A DNA stretch of 64,000 nucleotides from Sinosporangium siamense (GCF_016863435.1 NZ_BOOW01000027.1:1-64000); one strand, 5' to 3'. Shown: positions 8,004 to 17,072, counted from the stretch's first letter. The notes: a model not told the origin generated them from the letters alone. Program-made: numbers and translations.

Positions 8004-9602
8004 ATGATCATTTCTTCTGATATCGAATTGAGAGTCGGCGCACGCCTGCTCATCGAGGATGCGAGTTTCCGGGTCGGCCCCGGCGACAAGATCGGTCTGG
8101 TGGGCCGCAACGGCGCGGGCAAGACGACGCTCTGCCGGGTCCTCGCGGGCGAGGGAGCTCCGGCGGCCGGATCGGTGAGTGTGTCGGGCGCGGTGGGCTA
8201 TCTCCCGCAGGACCCGCGCACGGGCGATCTCGAGGTGCTGGCGCGTGACCGCATCCTGTCGGCACGGGGGCTCGACCAGGTGCTGCGCGAGCTGCGCGCC
8301 GCGGAGGCGGGCATGGCGGCCGACGACACGCGCAAGCGCGACCGGGCGGTCAAGGCCTACGGGCGGCTTGAGGACCAGCTTCATGTGCTCGGCGGCTATG
8401 CGGCCGAGGCCGAGGCGGCGTCGATCGCCTCCAGTCTGGGCTTGCCCGATCGTGTGCTGGGTCAACCCCTCAGCACACTGTCCGGTGGGCAGCGGAGACG
8501 TGTTGAATTGGCACGAATCCTCTTCAGTTCCGCTGAAACTCTCCTGCTCGACGAACCGACAAACCACCTCGATGCAGACTCAATCGGCTGGCTTCGCGAT
8601 TTTTTGCGATCTCATCAAGGTGGCTTGGTGATCATCAGCCACGACGTCAACCTTCTTGAAGCGACGGTCAACCGCGTCCTGCATCTCGACGCCAACCGCT
8701 GCGTGATCGACACCTACAACGTCGGCTGGAAGGCCTATCTGGCCCAGCGGGAGACCGACGAGCGGCGCAGGAAGCGTGAGCGCGCCAACGCCGAGCGCCA
8801 GGCCACCGCCCTGATGTCCCAGGCCGACCGCATGCGGGCCAAGGCCACCAAGGCCAAGGCCGCCCAGGACATGGAGCGCCGCGCCCGGCGGCTGCTCGCC
8901 GGCGTCTCGGAGGAGCGCCGCTCCGACCGCGTGGCCAAGCTGCGCTTCCCCGAGCCCGCCCCCTGCGGGCGCACGCCGCTGACGGCCACGGGGCTGTCCA
9001 AGTCCTACGGCTCGCTAGAGGTGTTCACCGACGTCGACGCGGCCGTGGACCGCGGGTCGCGCGTCGTCATCCTCGGCCTCAACGGCGCGGGCAAGACGAC
9101 CCTGCTGCGCCTGCTGGGCGGCTTGGAGACGCCCGACACGGGGGAGGTCAGGCCGGGGCACGGGCTGAAGCTCGGCTACTACGCCCAGGAGCACGAGACC
9201 CTCGACGCCGGGCGCACGGTGATGGAGAACATGCGTTCGGCCGGTCCCGACGTGGCGGACGTCGACCTGCGCAAGGTGCTCGGATCGTTCCTGTTCTCGG
9301 GCGACGATGTGGACAAACCCGCGGGGGTGCTTTCCGGCGGGGAGAAGACACGCCTGGCCCTTGCCACATTGGTGCTTTCGAGCGCCAACGTCCTCCTGCT
9401 CGACGAACCTACGAACAACCTCGACCCAGCCAGCCGCGATCAAGTGCTTTCAGCGCTTAGGTCCTATTCTGGGGCAATCGTCCTTGTCACGCATGATGAG
9501 GGTGCAGTAGAGGCCCTAAGACCGGATAGGGTGATCTTGCTACCGGACGGAGTTGAAGACGCTTGGAGCGATGAATTTTCCGATCTTGTGGCACTCGCCT
9601 GA
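8004..9602 (+). CDS. ABC-F family ATP-binding protein (ribosome-associated)
   Basis: 532 residues if started at ATG 8004 (MIISSDIEL), where homology begins; the frame is open to 7881 but those codons look non-coding. Two ABC domains lie in tandem without membrane segments: Walker A GRNGAGKTT (about 37) and LNGAGKTT (about 358), signature motifs LSGGQRRR and LSGGEKTR, and Walker B LLLDEPTNHLD and LLLDEPTNNLD. A charged, helical linker (about 235-320, rich in RRKRERANAERQ) corresponds to the P-site tRNA interaction motif. The family acts on ribosomes as translation factors or antibiotic-resistance proteins; which applies here is not clear. Ribosome-binding site is weak. GC content and codon choice drop at 8500-8640 and 9370-9600. 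Confidence 0.9.
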   Translation: MIISSDIELRVGARLLIEDASFRVGPGDKIGLVGRNGAGKTTLCRVLAGEGAPAAGSVSVSGAVGYLPQDPRTGDLEVLARDRILSARGLDQVLRELRAAEAGMAADDTRKRDRAVKAYGRLEDQLHVLGGYAAEAEAASIASSLGLPDRVLGQPLSTLSGGQRRRVELARILFSSAETLLLDEPTNHLDADSIGWLRDFLRSHQGGLVIISHDVNLLEATVNRVLHLDANRCVIDTYNVGWKAYLAQRETDERRRKRERANAERQATALMSQADRMRAKATKAKAAQDMERRARRLLAGVSEERRSDRVAKLRFPEPAPCGRTPLTATGLSKSYGSLEVFTDVDAAVDRGSRVVILGLNGAGKTTLLRLLGGLETPDTGEVRPGHGLKLGYYAQEHETLDAGRTVMENMRSAGPDVADVDLRKVLGSFLFSGDDVDKPAGVLSGGEKTRLALATLVLSSANVLLLDEPTNNLDPASRDQVLSALRSYSGAIVLVTHDEGAVEALRPDRVILLPDGVEDAWSDEFSDLVALA

Positions 9603-9716
9603 TCTTAATTTGAGCGGGTACGGATCTTTTCCCGTGGAGTAGGTAGCCGATCCCGCCGAAATGACTGATCATGGCGTGAGTAACGCTGCGGAAGTCTGGC
9701 ACTACAGGAGGTACTC

Positions 9717-9932
9717 GTGGCCGAGACTCTGAAGAAGGGCACCCGGGTGACCGGGGCCGACCGTGAAAAACTGGCCGCCGATCTCAAGAAGCGCTATGCC
9801 GCGGGTGAAAGCATCCGCGCCCTGGCTGCTTCCACCGGCCGGTCATATGGGTTCATCCACCGCATCCTCAGCGAGTCAGGCGTGACTCTGCGTGGACGCG
9901 GTGGGGCCACCCGAGGCAAGTCCAAGCGCTGA
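9717..9932 (+). CDS. Small helix-turn-helix protein
   Basis: 71 residues, GTG start behind a strong AGGAGGT (9705-9711). The central part, ESIRALAASTGRSYGFIHRIL (about 26-46), is a clear HTH with Ala-x-x-x-Gly turn spacing; the tail GRGGATRGKSKR is basic and could bind DNA nonspecifically. Proteins of this size and motif (SGVTLRGRGGATRGK tail) are widespread in actinobacteria. It stands 114 bp after the ABC-F gene on the same strand, but the ribosome-binding site suggests independent expression. Role as a nucleoid-associated or regulatory protein is inference. Confidence 0.8.
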   Translation: MAETLKKGTRVTGADREKLAADLKKRYAAGESIRALAASTGRSYGFIHRILSESGVTLRGRGGATRGKSKR

Positions 9933-10000
9933 CACCGCCTCGGAACGTGCGACCGCAGCCGCTCGTCCCCCTTCATCCGGAGCCGTCGCACCCGGACCGA

Positions 10001-10030
10001 TAGAACCTCGTTCTAGAGGATCGGTAGGCT
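10001..10030 (+). promoter_or_regulatory. Palindromic operator and -10 box before enoyl-CoA hydratase gene
   Basis: TAGAACCTCGTTCTA (10001-10015) is a perfect 6+3+6 palindrome; TAGGCT (10025-10030) is a TANNNT -10 box 10 bp downstream, so the palindrome overlaps the expected -35 position. The half-sites match those of KstR-type regulators of lipid degradation, but the spacer here is 3 nt rather than 2. Confidence 0.5.
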
Positions 10031-10066
10031 CGGGTGCGACGGTCACCGATGCGGGAGAAGGCGGCG

Positions 10067-10870
10067 ATGACGGACGCGGTGCATGGGGGGAGCGCTGAGC
10101 TCGCCGGCAGCGGGCTCCGCTACGAGGTGGACGGTGAAATCGCGACGATCACTCTGAACCGGCCCGAGAAGCGAAACGCTCAAACGTTCGCTACTTGGTC
10201 GGCACTGGCTTGGATCGGAAAAAACTTGCCAGAGCAGGTGCGTGTCGTCGTGGTCAATGGCGAGGGGCCGTCCTTCTCAGCAGGCTTGGACCTGCGCATG
10301 TTCACACCTGACGGGGTTCCCGGACAAGGGTCGTTCGCGTCGGCCGCCGCGACGTCCCGCACGGCCTTCATGGAGCGGGTCACCGCCGCCCAGGAAGGAT
10401 TTCTCTGGCTGCGCCGACCGGACATCGTCTCGGTCGCGGCGGTGCGGGGGCACGCGATCGGCGCGGGCTTCCAACTCGCACTGGCCTGCGATCTGCGCAT
10501 CCTCACCTCGGACGCGAGGTTCTGCATGAAGGAGCCGGCACTCGGCCTGGTTCCCGATCTGACCGGCACCAAGCCCTTGGTCGACCTCGTCGGCCTGTCC
10601 AGAGCCATGGAGATCTGCCTGACCGCGCGTTCGGTCGGCGCCCACGAGGCTCTGCGCCTCGGCCTCGCCGAACTCGTCGTCGAGCCCGGGCAACTCCCCT
10701 CGGCCGTCGACGACCTGGTCAAGGCACTGCTGTCCGTCAACAGGGACGCCGCCTCCGCCACCAAGCGCCTCCTCGTCGCGGCAGGGGGCAACACACTGGA
10801 GGAGCAGGCCGCCCTCGAACGGCATGAGCAGTGGGGGCGTTTGCAGGCTTTGTTCGCCCCGCCGAACTGA
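10067..10870 (+). CDS. Enoyl-CoA hydratase/isomerase family protein
   Basis: 267 residues, crotonase fold. IATITLNRPEKRNAQTF is the N-terminal signature, GPSFSAGLDLRMF supplies the first oxyanion-hole strand, and GHAIGAGFQLALACDLRI the second; ALGLVPDLTGT follows. The two catalytic Glu of classical hydratases are not both obvious (ALGLVPD carries Asp where Glu-rich sequence is usual), so isomerase or another crotonase chemistry is possible. ATG 10067 is chosen because GGGAGAAGG (10053-10061) precedes it; an earlier in-frame start at 10034 is unlikely. Preceded by a palindrome that may bind a fatty-acid or steroid regulator. Confidence 0.85.
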   Translation: MTDAVHGGSAELAGSGLRYEVDGEIATITLNRPEKRNAQTFATWSALAWIGKNLPEQVRVVVVNGEGPSFSAGLDLRMFTPDGVPGQGSFASAAATSRTAFMERVTAAQEGFLWLRRPDIVSVAAVRGHAIGAGFQLALACDLRILTSDARFCMKEPALGLVPDLTGTKPLVDLVGLSRAMEICLTARSVGAHEALRLGLAELVVEPGQLPSAVDDLVKALLSVNRDAASATKRLLVAAGGNTLEEQAALERHEQWGRLQALFAPPN

Positions 10871-11012
10871 CGGGAGCAGGTTCCCCCGCGAGCCGGCCGG
10901 CAGCGAAGCTCGGGCCGCCGGAGGCCCGGGCCGGGAATCACCCGGCGTTTTTCCGTGCTTGAGTGGCTAGAGCGTATTTGTGCCCTTGTGCGGGAATGAA
11001 CGGGCGGTTTGT

Positions 11013-12932
11013 ATGTCGATGCTGGGTGGGGGCTACGGCCCTTCGGTCTATCGGTCGCTGAGGCGCGACGGCTCGGTGGTCAACGAGAGGCTCACGCCGG
11101 GCACCGTCCGCCGCATCGCCGCCTATGCCAGGCCGTTCTCCCGGCAGATCACCGCGTTCCTGATCCTCGTCGTGCTCGGGTCGGTGACCGTCATCGCCTC
11201 GCCCCTGCTCATGAAGGCCGTCATCGACAACGGCATCATCCCCCGCCGGGTCGACGTCGTCGTGCAGCTGTCGCTCGCCATCGCCGCTCTCGCCCTGCTC
11301 GACGCGGCCCTGTCCCTCGGCCAGCGGTGGTTCTCCTCCCGCGTCGGGGAGGGGCTGATCTTCAATCTGCGCACCGAGGTCTTCGACCACGTGCAGCGCA
11401 TGCCCGTGGCCTTCTTCACCCGCGCCCAGACCGGGGCGCTGGTGTCGCGGCTCAACTCCGACGTCATCGGCGCCCAGCGGGCCATCACGAGCACGTTGTC
11501 CTCGGTCCTGTCCAACGTGGTCAGCCTGATCATGGTCCTCGGGGCCATGCTGCTGCTGTCGTGGCAGATCACCCTGGTGGCCCTGGTGCTGCTGCCGATC
11601 TTCGTCGTTCCCGCCAAATGGGTGGGGCGGCGCATGTCGGGGCTGACCCGCCGGCAGATGACGCTCGACGCCGACATGAGCCAGGTGATGACCGAGCGGT
11701 TCAACGTGGGCGGCGCGATGGTCGCCAAGCTGTACGGCAGGCCGGAGGAGGAGGCCGACGCCTTCGCCGAGCGGGCCGGCCGGGTGCGTGACATCGGCAT
11801 CACCGTCGGCATGTACGGCGCGTTCTTCCGCATCGCCCTCGGCCTGGTCGCCGCCCTCGCCACCGCGCTCGTCTACGGCCTCGGCGGCATGCTCGCGGTC
11901 GAGGGCGTGTTCGCGCTCGGCACTCTGGTCGCTCTCGCCTCACTGCTCATGCGCCTGTACGGCCCCCTCACGAGCCTCTCCAACGTGCACGTGGACGTGA
12001 TGACGGCCCTCGTGAGCTTCGACCGCGTCTTCGAGGTCCTCGACCTCAAGCCGATGGTGGCCGAGCGCCCAGGCGCCCGGCCCGTGCCCGGCGGCCCGGT
12101 GCGGATCGAGTTCGACGACGTGGCGTTCCGCTACCCGGCGGCCGACGAGGTGTCCCTGGCGTCCCTGGAGGCCGTGGCCCGCCCCGACACCGGCCCCGGC
12201 CAGGAGGTGCTCACCGGCGTCACGTTCACCGCGGAACCCGGTCAGCTGGTGGCTCTGGTGGGTCCCTCGGGTGCGGGCAAGACCACGATCACCTCGCTCG
12301 CCACCCGCCTCTACGACGTCACCGGCGGCGAGGTGCGCGTCAACGGCCTGCCCGTACGCGACGCCACCATGGCCTCACTGCGCGACACCGTCGGCGTCGT
12401 CACCCAGGACGCCCACCTGTTCCACGACACGATCGGCGCCAACCTCCGCTACGCCCGCCCCGCCGCCTCCGACGAGGAGATCTGGGAAGCGCTGCGCGCC
12501 GCGCAGATCGCCGACATGATCGAAGGCCTGCCCGAGGGCCTCGACACCGTGGTCGGCGACCGCGGCTACCGCCTGTCCGGCGGCGAGAAGCAGCGCCTGG
12601 CGCTCGCCAGGCTGCTGCTGAAGGCCCCGCGGGTGGTCGTCCTCGACGAGGCCACCGCCCACCTCGACTCCGAGTCCGAGGCCGCCGTCCAGCGCGCCCT
12701 GAAGACCGCCCTGGCGGGCCGCACGTCCCTGGTGATCGCCCACCGCCTCTCCACGATCAGGGAGGCCGACCAGATCCTCGTCGTCGCCGGCGGCCGCATC
12801 GCCGAGCAGGGCCGCCACGAAGCCCTCCTGGCCCGCGGCGGCCTCTACGCCGAGCTCTATAGAACCCAGTTCGAACACCAGCCGGACTCCCCGGCCCGCG
12901 CCCTCTACGACCCGCAGAGCACAACCGGCTGA
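11013..12932 (+). CDS. ABC exporter, fused membrane and ATPase domains
   Basis: 639-residue half-transporter of the MsbA/LmrA type. Six membrane helices occupy about 50-320 (ITAFLILVVLGSVTVIA, VVSLIMVLGAMLLLSW, LGLVAALATALVYGLGG). The ATPase follows: Walker A GPSGAGKTT (about 418), Q-loop VVTQDAHLF, signature RLSGGEKQR, Walker B VVVLDEATAHLD and H-loop IAHRLSTI. It should act as a homodimer or heterodimer pumping lipids or drugs outward; the substrate is not readable. An insertion of about 30 residues (EVSLASLEAVARPDTGPGQ) interrupts the start of the ATPase domain. The frame opens with GTG at 10980, but ATG 11013 is taken. Confidence 0.9.
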   Translation: MSMLGGGYGPSVYRSLRRDGSVVNERLTPGTVRRIAAYARPFSRQITAFLILVVLGSVTVIASPLLMKAVIDNGIIPRRVDVVVQLSLAIAALALLDAALSLGQRWFSSRVGEGLIFNLRTEVFDHVQRMPVAFFTRAQTGALVSRLNSDVIGAQRAITSTLSSVLSNVVSLIMVLGAMLLLSWQITLVALVLLPIFVVPAKWVGRRMSGLTRRQMTLDADMSQVMTERFNVGGAMVAKLYGRPEEEADAFAERAGRVRDIGITVGMYGAFFRIALGLVAALATALVYGLGGMLAVEGVFALGTLVALASLLMRLYGPLTSLSNVHVDVMTALVSFDRVFEVLDLKPMVAERPGARPVPGGPVRIEFDDVAFRYPAADEVSLASLEAVARPDTGPGQEVLTGVTFTAEPGQLVALVGPSGAGKTTITSLATRLYDVTGGEVRVNGLPVRDATMASLRDTVGVVTQDAHLFHDTIGANLRYARPAASDEEIWEALRAAQIADMIEGLPEGLDTVVGDRGYRLSGGEKQRLALARLLLKAPRVVVLDEATAHLDSESEAAVQRALKTALAGRTSLVIAHRLSTIREADQILVVAGGRIAEQGRHEALLARGGLYAELYRTQFEHQPDSPARALYDPQSTTG

Positions 12933-13218
12933 CCCCGCCGAGAGGTACGGCGAAGCCTCGCAGTCCTCATGGGGGCGTACGGCGAAGCCCGCACGGCGCG
13001 GCACCGGCCCCAGGGCGCCGGCTTGGTCCACAGGGCGGGGAGACGACTCGGCCGACTGTGCGGCGAAGCGGCGAGGAGGGGAGCGGCGCTGTGCCCCTGT
13101 GCGGCGAGGGGTGGGGCGTACGGGGGCGCCAGGTGGGCTTTGCGGTAAATGCCGGGCACCCCGTGTCGTGACCGCCTCGAAGCCGCCTGCGGGCAAGGGG
13201 CCGGAAACCTCCGCCGGG

Positions 13219-14106
13219 TCAGGGGAGGTAGCCGAGGCGGGTGAGTTCCTCCCGGGCGACCTTCTCCACCAGGGCCGCGTCTTCGGGGCGCAGGCGGGTG
13301 CGCCAGGTGCCGGTGGGGGAGGTGGGGCCGCCGTAGAGGGCGACCTTGGAGACGCGGGTGGCGAGGAACGCCGAGACGGCCTCGGCGGTCTCCGCGGGCG
13401 CGGCCACGAGGTCTTCGTAGCGGAGCGTGAGGAGCTGCTCCTTGGGCAGCTCCTGGCGGAGTTCGGCCGCGAGGCGGACGGCGCCGCGCCAGCGCAGGGC
13501 GCATTTGCCGGCGGTCGGCATGGCCTTCCAGCGGTCGCGGTGTTCCTCGGATTTCACGCCCAGGAAGGCGTTGGGAAACTCGGTGTCGTCGCTCAGCATG
13601 GATGGTTTGAACCACGCGAGGCACGCCGGGTCGTTGAGCATGTCGGCGCTCACGTCGCGCCCGTCGCGGATGAGCTGGACGAAACGCGCGTCGGGGAATG
13701 CCTGGAGGAGCACCGGCGCGCTGTAGAGCAGGTCGGGTCCGGCGTCGCCGAAGCGGGCGACGGTGCCGGGGGCGGTGCAGGGGCCGACGCCGGTGACCCC
13801 GCCGGCGTCGCGGCAGGAGGCGGGGCACTGACCACAGGAACCGGGGGTTAGCTGCCAGCACTCGGCGAGGGCGTCGCGGAGCACCCGCACGGCGCCGGTG
13901 CCGCGGGTGGTGGCGATGGAGGGTCTGCGGGCGTAGGCGTAGATCACGTGGGCGACGGAGGCGCGGCCCATGGTGACGTGGAAGCCTGGGGAACGTTTGA
14001 GGGCACGGCCGAGCAACTCCGCTCCCGAGTGCGGGGCGGCGAGCACGAAGACGGGCCGACGGACCTTGACGCCGTTGACCACCAGAATGTGGGTCGGGGG
14101 TCGCAT
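13219..14106 (-). CDS. Sulfotransferase family protein with cysteine cluster
   Basis: 295 residues from ATG 14106 (MRPPTHILVV). The 5'-phosphosulfate loop is FVLAAPHSGAELLGRAL (about 20-36) and the 3'-phosphate motif is RFVQLIRDGRDVSA; LRYEDLVAAP matches the later PAPS-contact segment. The family moves sulfate from PAPS to a hydroxyl or amine acceptor. Between the motifs is an unusual cluster, ECWQLTPGSCGQCPASCRD then C about 10 residues on, which could bind a metal or form disulfides. The frame runs upstream to 14193 but those 29 codons look non-coding. Acceptor unknown. Confidence 0.75.
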   Translation of the reverse strand: MRPPTHILVVNGVKVRRPVFVLAAPHSGAELLGRALKRSPGFHVTMGRASVAHVIYAYARRPSIATTRGTGAVRVLRDALAECWQLTPGSCGQCPASCRDAGGVTGVGPCTAPGTVARFGDAGPDLLYSAPVLLQAFPDARFVQLIRDGRDVSADMLNDPACLAWFKPSMLSDDTEFPNAFLGVKSEEHRDRWKAMPTAGKCALRWRGAVRLAAELRQELPKEQLLTLRYEDLVAAPAETAEAVSAFLATRVSKVALYGGPTSPTGTWRTRLRPEDAALVEKVAREELTRLGYLP

Positions 14107-14363
14107 AGGTGAGGACAGTGTGACACCGTTTGCAGGGTGTCCGAGCCAATGATCGCCGCTCCGCCCCCGAAGGGCCTGTGACAGGCGCCACACCGCGGAA
14201 AGCTCTTGGTGTTATTGATACGGAATCGTGCTCTCTGAGGTATCCCGCATCCGGAGAGAAGGGGACAATAGAGACATGTTGCCGGGTCTTCCTTCCGGTC
14301 GGCGGGGAAGATTCGCTAAAGGGGGATGAACGCTAGCGAGACGCGAAGAGGGGGGCCCATCGC

Positions 14364-15281
14364 GTGTGGCTGTTTCGGCGGAGACGGGACCGGCAGGCAC
14401 CTCCGCGGCCGGTCCAGGACGTCGACCTCGACTCCTTGCTCGCCCTCGTCGGGGAGAGCCTCGGTTATACCTGTGTCTTCGCCCCCGGCGGCGGCACCCT
14501 CACCCTTGAGCTGAACGGCGTCAAACGGCACGTCGTGCGGCTCGGCGGCCTCCGCCGCGAGGCCGGCCGCCGCGCCCGCGAGGACTGGCCGACCCTCGTC
14601 TCCACCCACCTCCGCCACGTGATCGAGACCGCGGGCGAGCCGCTCGACGCCACCGACCTTGAGCAGGTCCGCCCCATGCTGCGCACCAGCGTGCAGCTCG
14701 CCGACGACATCCCCGACCTCACCCAGGTCGTGGGCCGCCACCTCACCTCCGACCTCGTCGAGCTGCTGACGGTCGGATACGGCGGAGCCTCGCGGCCCCT
14801 GCGCCCCGAGGAGGCGGGCTGCTGGCCGGTGCCGTCGGGGGAGGCGCTCGACCTGGCCGTGTCCAACGTCCGCGACGACGAGCGGCTCGCCGTCGAGCAG
14901 GGCGAGCTGGGCGGCGTCCCGGTGTGGCGGCTGTCGGGCTCGACCGTCGGCGCGGCGGCCCACCTGCGGTGGCTCGCCGACTATGTGCCGGTCCCGGCCG
15001 CCGGCGCCCTGGTGGCGTTCCCGGGGAACTCGACGATGGTGGTGCACCCGGTGCGGGGCATCGGCGTGGTGCGTGCCATCGAGCGCCTCCGCCTCTATGC
15101 CCAGCGGGAATACGACGGCGGCGACCGCCCGGTCAGCCCGCAGATCTACTGGTGGCGCGACGGGCGGCTCACCCTGATCAAGGCCGACCTGGTCGGCGGG
15201 GACGGCCAGACCAGGCTCGTGGTCGCGCCGTCCCGCGAGTTCGCCCGCCTCCTGGCCGAGATCGCCGGCAGGGACGACTGA
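14364..15281 (+). CDS. Conserved hypothetical protein, possibly DUF1444-like
   Basis: 305 residues, GTG start with AGAGGGGGG about 9 nt upstream. It begins WLFRRRRDRQAPPRP, then a predominantly alpha/beta chain without signal peptide or membrane helix. The middle (DDIPDLTQVVGRHLTSDLVELL) and the alternating pattern of short strands and acidic turns are reminiscent of YtpQ/DUF1444 proteins, but I do not recognise it firmly. It ends convergently 24 bp from the glycoside hydrolase gene. No function assigned. Confidence 0.7.
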   Translation: MWLFRRRRDRQAPPRPVQDVDLDSLLALVGESLGYTCVFAPGGGTLTLELNGVKRHVVRLGGLRREAGRRAREDWPTLVSTHLRHVIETAGEPLDATDLEQVRPMLRTSVQLADDIPDLTQVVGRHLTSDLVELLTVGYGGASRPLRPEEAGCWPVPSGEALDLAVSNVRDDERLAVEQGELGGVPVWRLSGSTVGAAAHLRWLADYVPVPAAGALVAFPGNSTMVVHPVRGIGVVRAIERLRLYAQREYDGGDRPVSPQIYWWRDGRLTLIKADLVGGDGQTRLVVAPSREFARLLAEIAGRDD

Positions 15282-15305
15282 CCAGGCAGGCGGCGAGCAG
15301 ACCTT

Positions 15306-17060
15306 CTAGGACAGTGACCGTGCCGTGTGGATCAGCGGCACGTGACTGAACGCCTGCGGGAAGTTGCCCGCCATACGTCTCGTCACCGGGTCGTATTCCT
15401 CGGCCAGCAGCCCCACGTCGTTGCGCAGGTCGAGCAGCCGCTCGAACAGCTCGACGGCCTCGTCCCTGCGCCCGATCATGGCCTTGGCCTCGGCCAGCCA
15501 GAAGCTGCACGCGAGGAACGCCCCCTCCCGCCCGGGCAGGCCGTCCACCGGATTCTCCGCGGCGACCGGGTAACGCAGCACGAACCCGTCGACCATCAGC
15601 TCGTTCTCGATCGACTCGATTGTGGAGATCACCCTCGGGTCGGACGCCGGCAAAAACCCGACGACCGGGATCAGCAGCAGTGCGGCGTCGAGCTCGCGCG
15701 AGCCGTACGACTGGGTGAACGTGCCGGTGTCGGTGTCGTAGCCCTTGGCGCAGATCTCGGCGTGGATCTGGTCGCGCAGCGCGCGCCACCGCTTGAGCGG
15801 GCCGCCTTTGTCGAAGACCTCGGCCTGGCGGATGGCCCGGTCGAGCGCGACCCAGCACATGACCTTGGAGTGGGTGAAGTGCCGGCGGGGGCCGCGCACC
15901 TCCCAGAGCCCCTCGTCGGGCTCGTGCCAGCGGGACTCGAGGTAGTCGAGCATCTCGCGCTGGATGGACCACGCCCGCTTGTCGGGCGGAAGGCCCGACG
16001 TGCGTGAGGAGTAGAGGCAGTTGACGACCTCGCCGTAGACGTCGAGCTGGAGCTGGTTGACCGCGCCGTTGCCGATGCGGACCGGCCGGGAGTTCTCATA
16101 GCCCGGCAGCCAGTCGAGCTCGAGCTCGGGCAGACGGCGTTCGCCGGCCACGCCGTACATGATCTGGAGGTCCTGGGCGCGCCCGGCGATGGCGCGCAGC
16201 AGCCATTCGCGCCAGGCCCGCGCCTCGTCGAGGTAGCCGGCGCCGATGAGGGCGTCGAGGGTCATGGTGGCGTCGCGCAGCCAGCAGAAGCGGTAGTCCC
16301 AGTTGCGCACCCCGCCGAAGTCCTCGGGCAGGGAGGTGGTGGGCGCCGCCACGATGCCGCCCGTGGGGGAGTAGGTCAGGCCCTTGAGCGTGATGAGGGA
16401 CCGGACGACGGCCTCGCGCCAGCGGCCCTTGTGGGAGCAGGCCGACACCCAGTCGGTCCAATACGACTCGGTCTCCTCAAGCTGCTCCTCGGTGTCGATC
16501 AGCTCGGGCCGGGGCTCATGGGAGGGGTGCCAGGTGAAGATGAACCCGAGCCGTTCGCCCGCCGACACCCGGAAGGTCGCGTGGTGGGCGTAGTCGCCGC
16601 CGGCGAGCGGCACCGGCGAGTGCAGCCAGGCCGAGTCGGGCCCGCCGATGGCGTGCAGGTGGCCGTCGGCGCGGCGCACCCACGGCACGATGCGCCCGTA
16701 GTCGAAGCGGATGCGGATCCGGGTGCTCATCTCCACGGTGCCGGCCACACCCTCGACGATGCGCACCACGTCGGGGTTGGCCTGCCGGGGCGGCATGAAG
16801 TCGATCACCCGGACCGTGCCGCCCGGCGTATCCCACTCGCTTTCCAGGATGAGCGTGTCCTCGCGGTAGCGCCGCCGCGTCGCCATCGGCCTGCCGGTGG
16901 GGCCGAGCCACCAGTGGCCGTTCCGGTCACTGCCGAGCAACCCGGCGAAACACGCGGGGGAGTCGAATCGGGGCAGGCAGAGCCAGTCGATCGACCCGTC
17001 TCTGCCCACCAGGGCGGCTGACTGCATGTCCCCGATCAGGGCGTAGTCCTCGATCCGCAT
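15306..17060 (-). CDS. Glycoside hydrolase family 15 protein (glucoamylase/trehalase type)
   Basis: 584 residues. The N-terminus IEDYALIGDMQSAALVGRDG and SIDWLCLPRFDSPACFAGLLG is the hallmark of actinobacterial GH15 enzymes, several of which are trehalases; others hydrolyse maltodextrins. The (alpha/alpha)6 barrel begins near 230 with NWDYRFCWLRDATMTLDAL; the general acid and base Glu are expected in the EPDEGLWEVRG segment and near the C-terminal AEEYDP. No signal peptide, so it is intracellular and probably recycles trehalose or glycogen oligosaccharides. TAACGT (17067-17072, minus) lies 6 nt before the ATG and overlaps the upstream YczE stop codon, indicating its own leaderless promoter. 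Confidence 0.88.
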   Translation of the reverse strand: MRIEDYALIGDMQSAALVGRDGSIDWLCLPRFDSPACFAGLLGSDRNGHWWLGPTGRPMATRRRYREDTLILESEWDTPGGTVRVIDFMPPRQANPDVVRIVEGVAGTVEMSTRIRIRFDYGRIVPWVRRADGHLHAIGGPDSAWLHSPVPLAGGDYAHHATFRVSAGERLGFIFTWHPSHEPRPELIDTEEQLEETESYWTDWVSACSHKGRWREAVVRSLITLKGLTYSPTGGIVAAPTTSLPEDFGGVRNWDYRFCWLRDATMTLDALIGAGYLDEARAWREWLLRAIAGRAQDLQIMYGVAGERRLPELELDWLPGYENSRPVRIGNGAVNQLQLDVYGEVVNCLYSSRTSGLPPDKRAWSIQREMLDYLESRWHEPDEGLWEVRGPRRHFTHSKVMCWVALDRAIRQAEVFDKGGPLKRWRALRDQIHAEICAKGYDTDTGTFTQSYGSRELDAALLLIPVVGFLPASDPRVISTIESIENELMVDGFVLRYPVAAENPVDGLPGREGAFLACSFWLAEAKAMIGRRDEAVELFERLLDLRNDVGLLAEEYDPVTRRMAGNFPQAFSHVPLIHTARSLS

Positions 17061-17066
17061 GCTTCG

Positions 17067-17072
17067 ACGTTA
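17067..17072 (-). promoter_or_regulatory. -10 box for leaderless GH15 mRNA
   Basis: Minus-strand TAACGT sits 6 nt upstream of the ATG at 17060. Its first three bases are the TAA stop codon of the preceding gene, so the promoter is embedded in the end of that gene. Confidence 0.55.
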
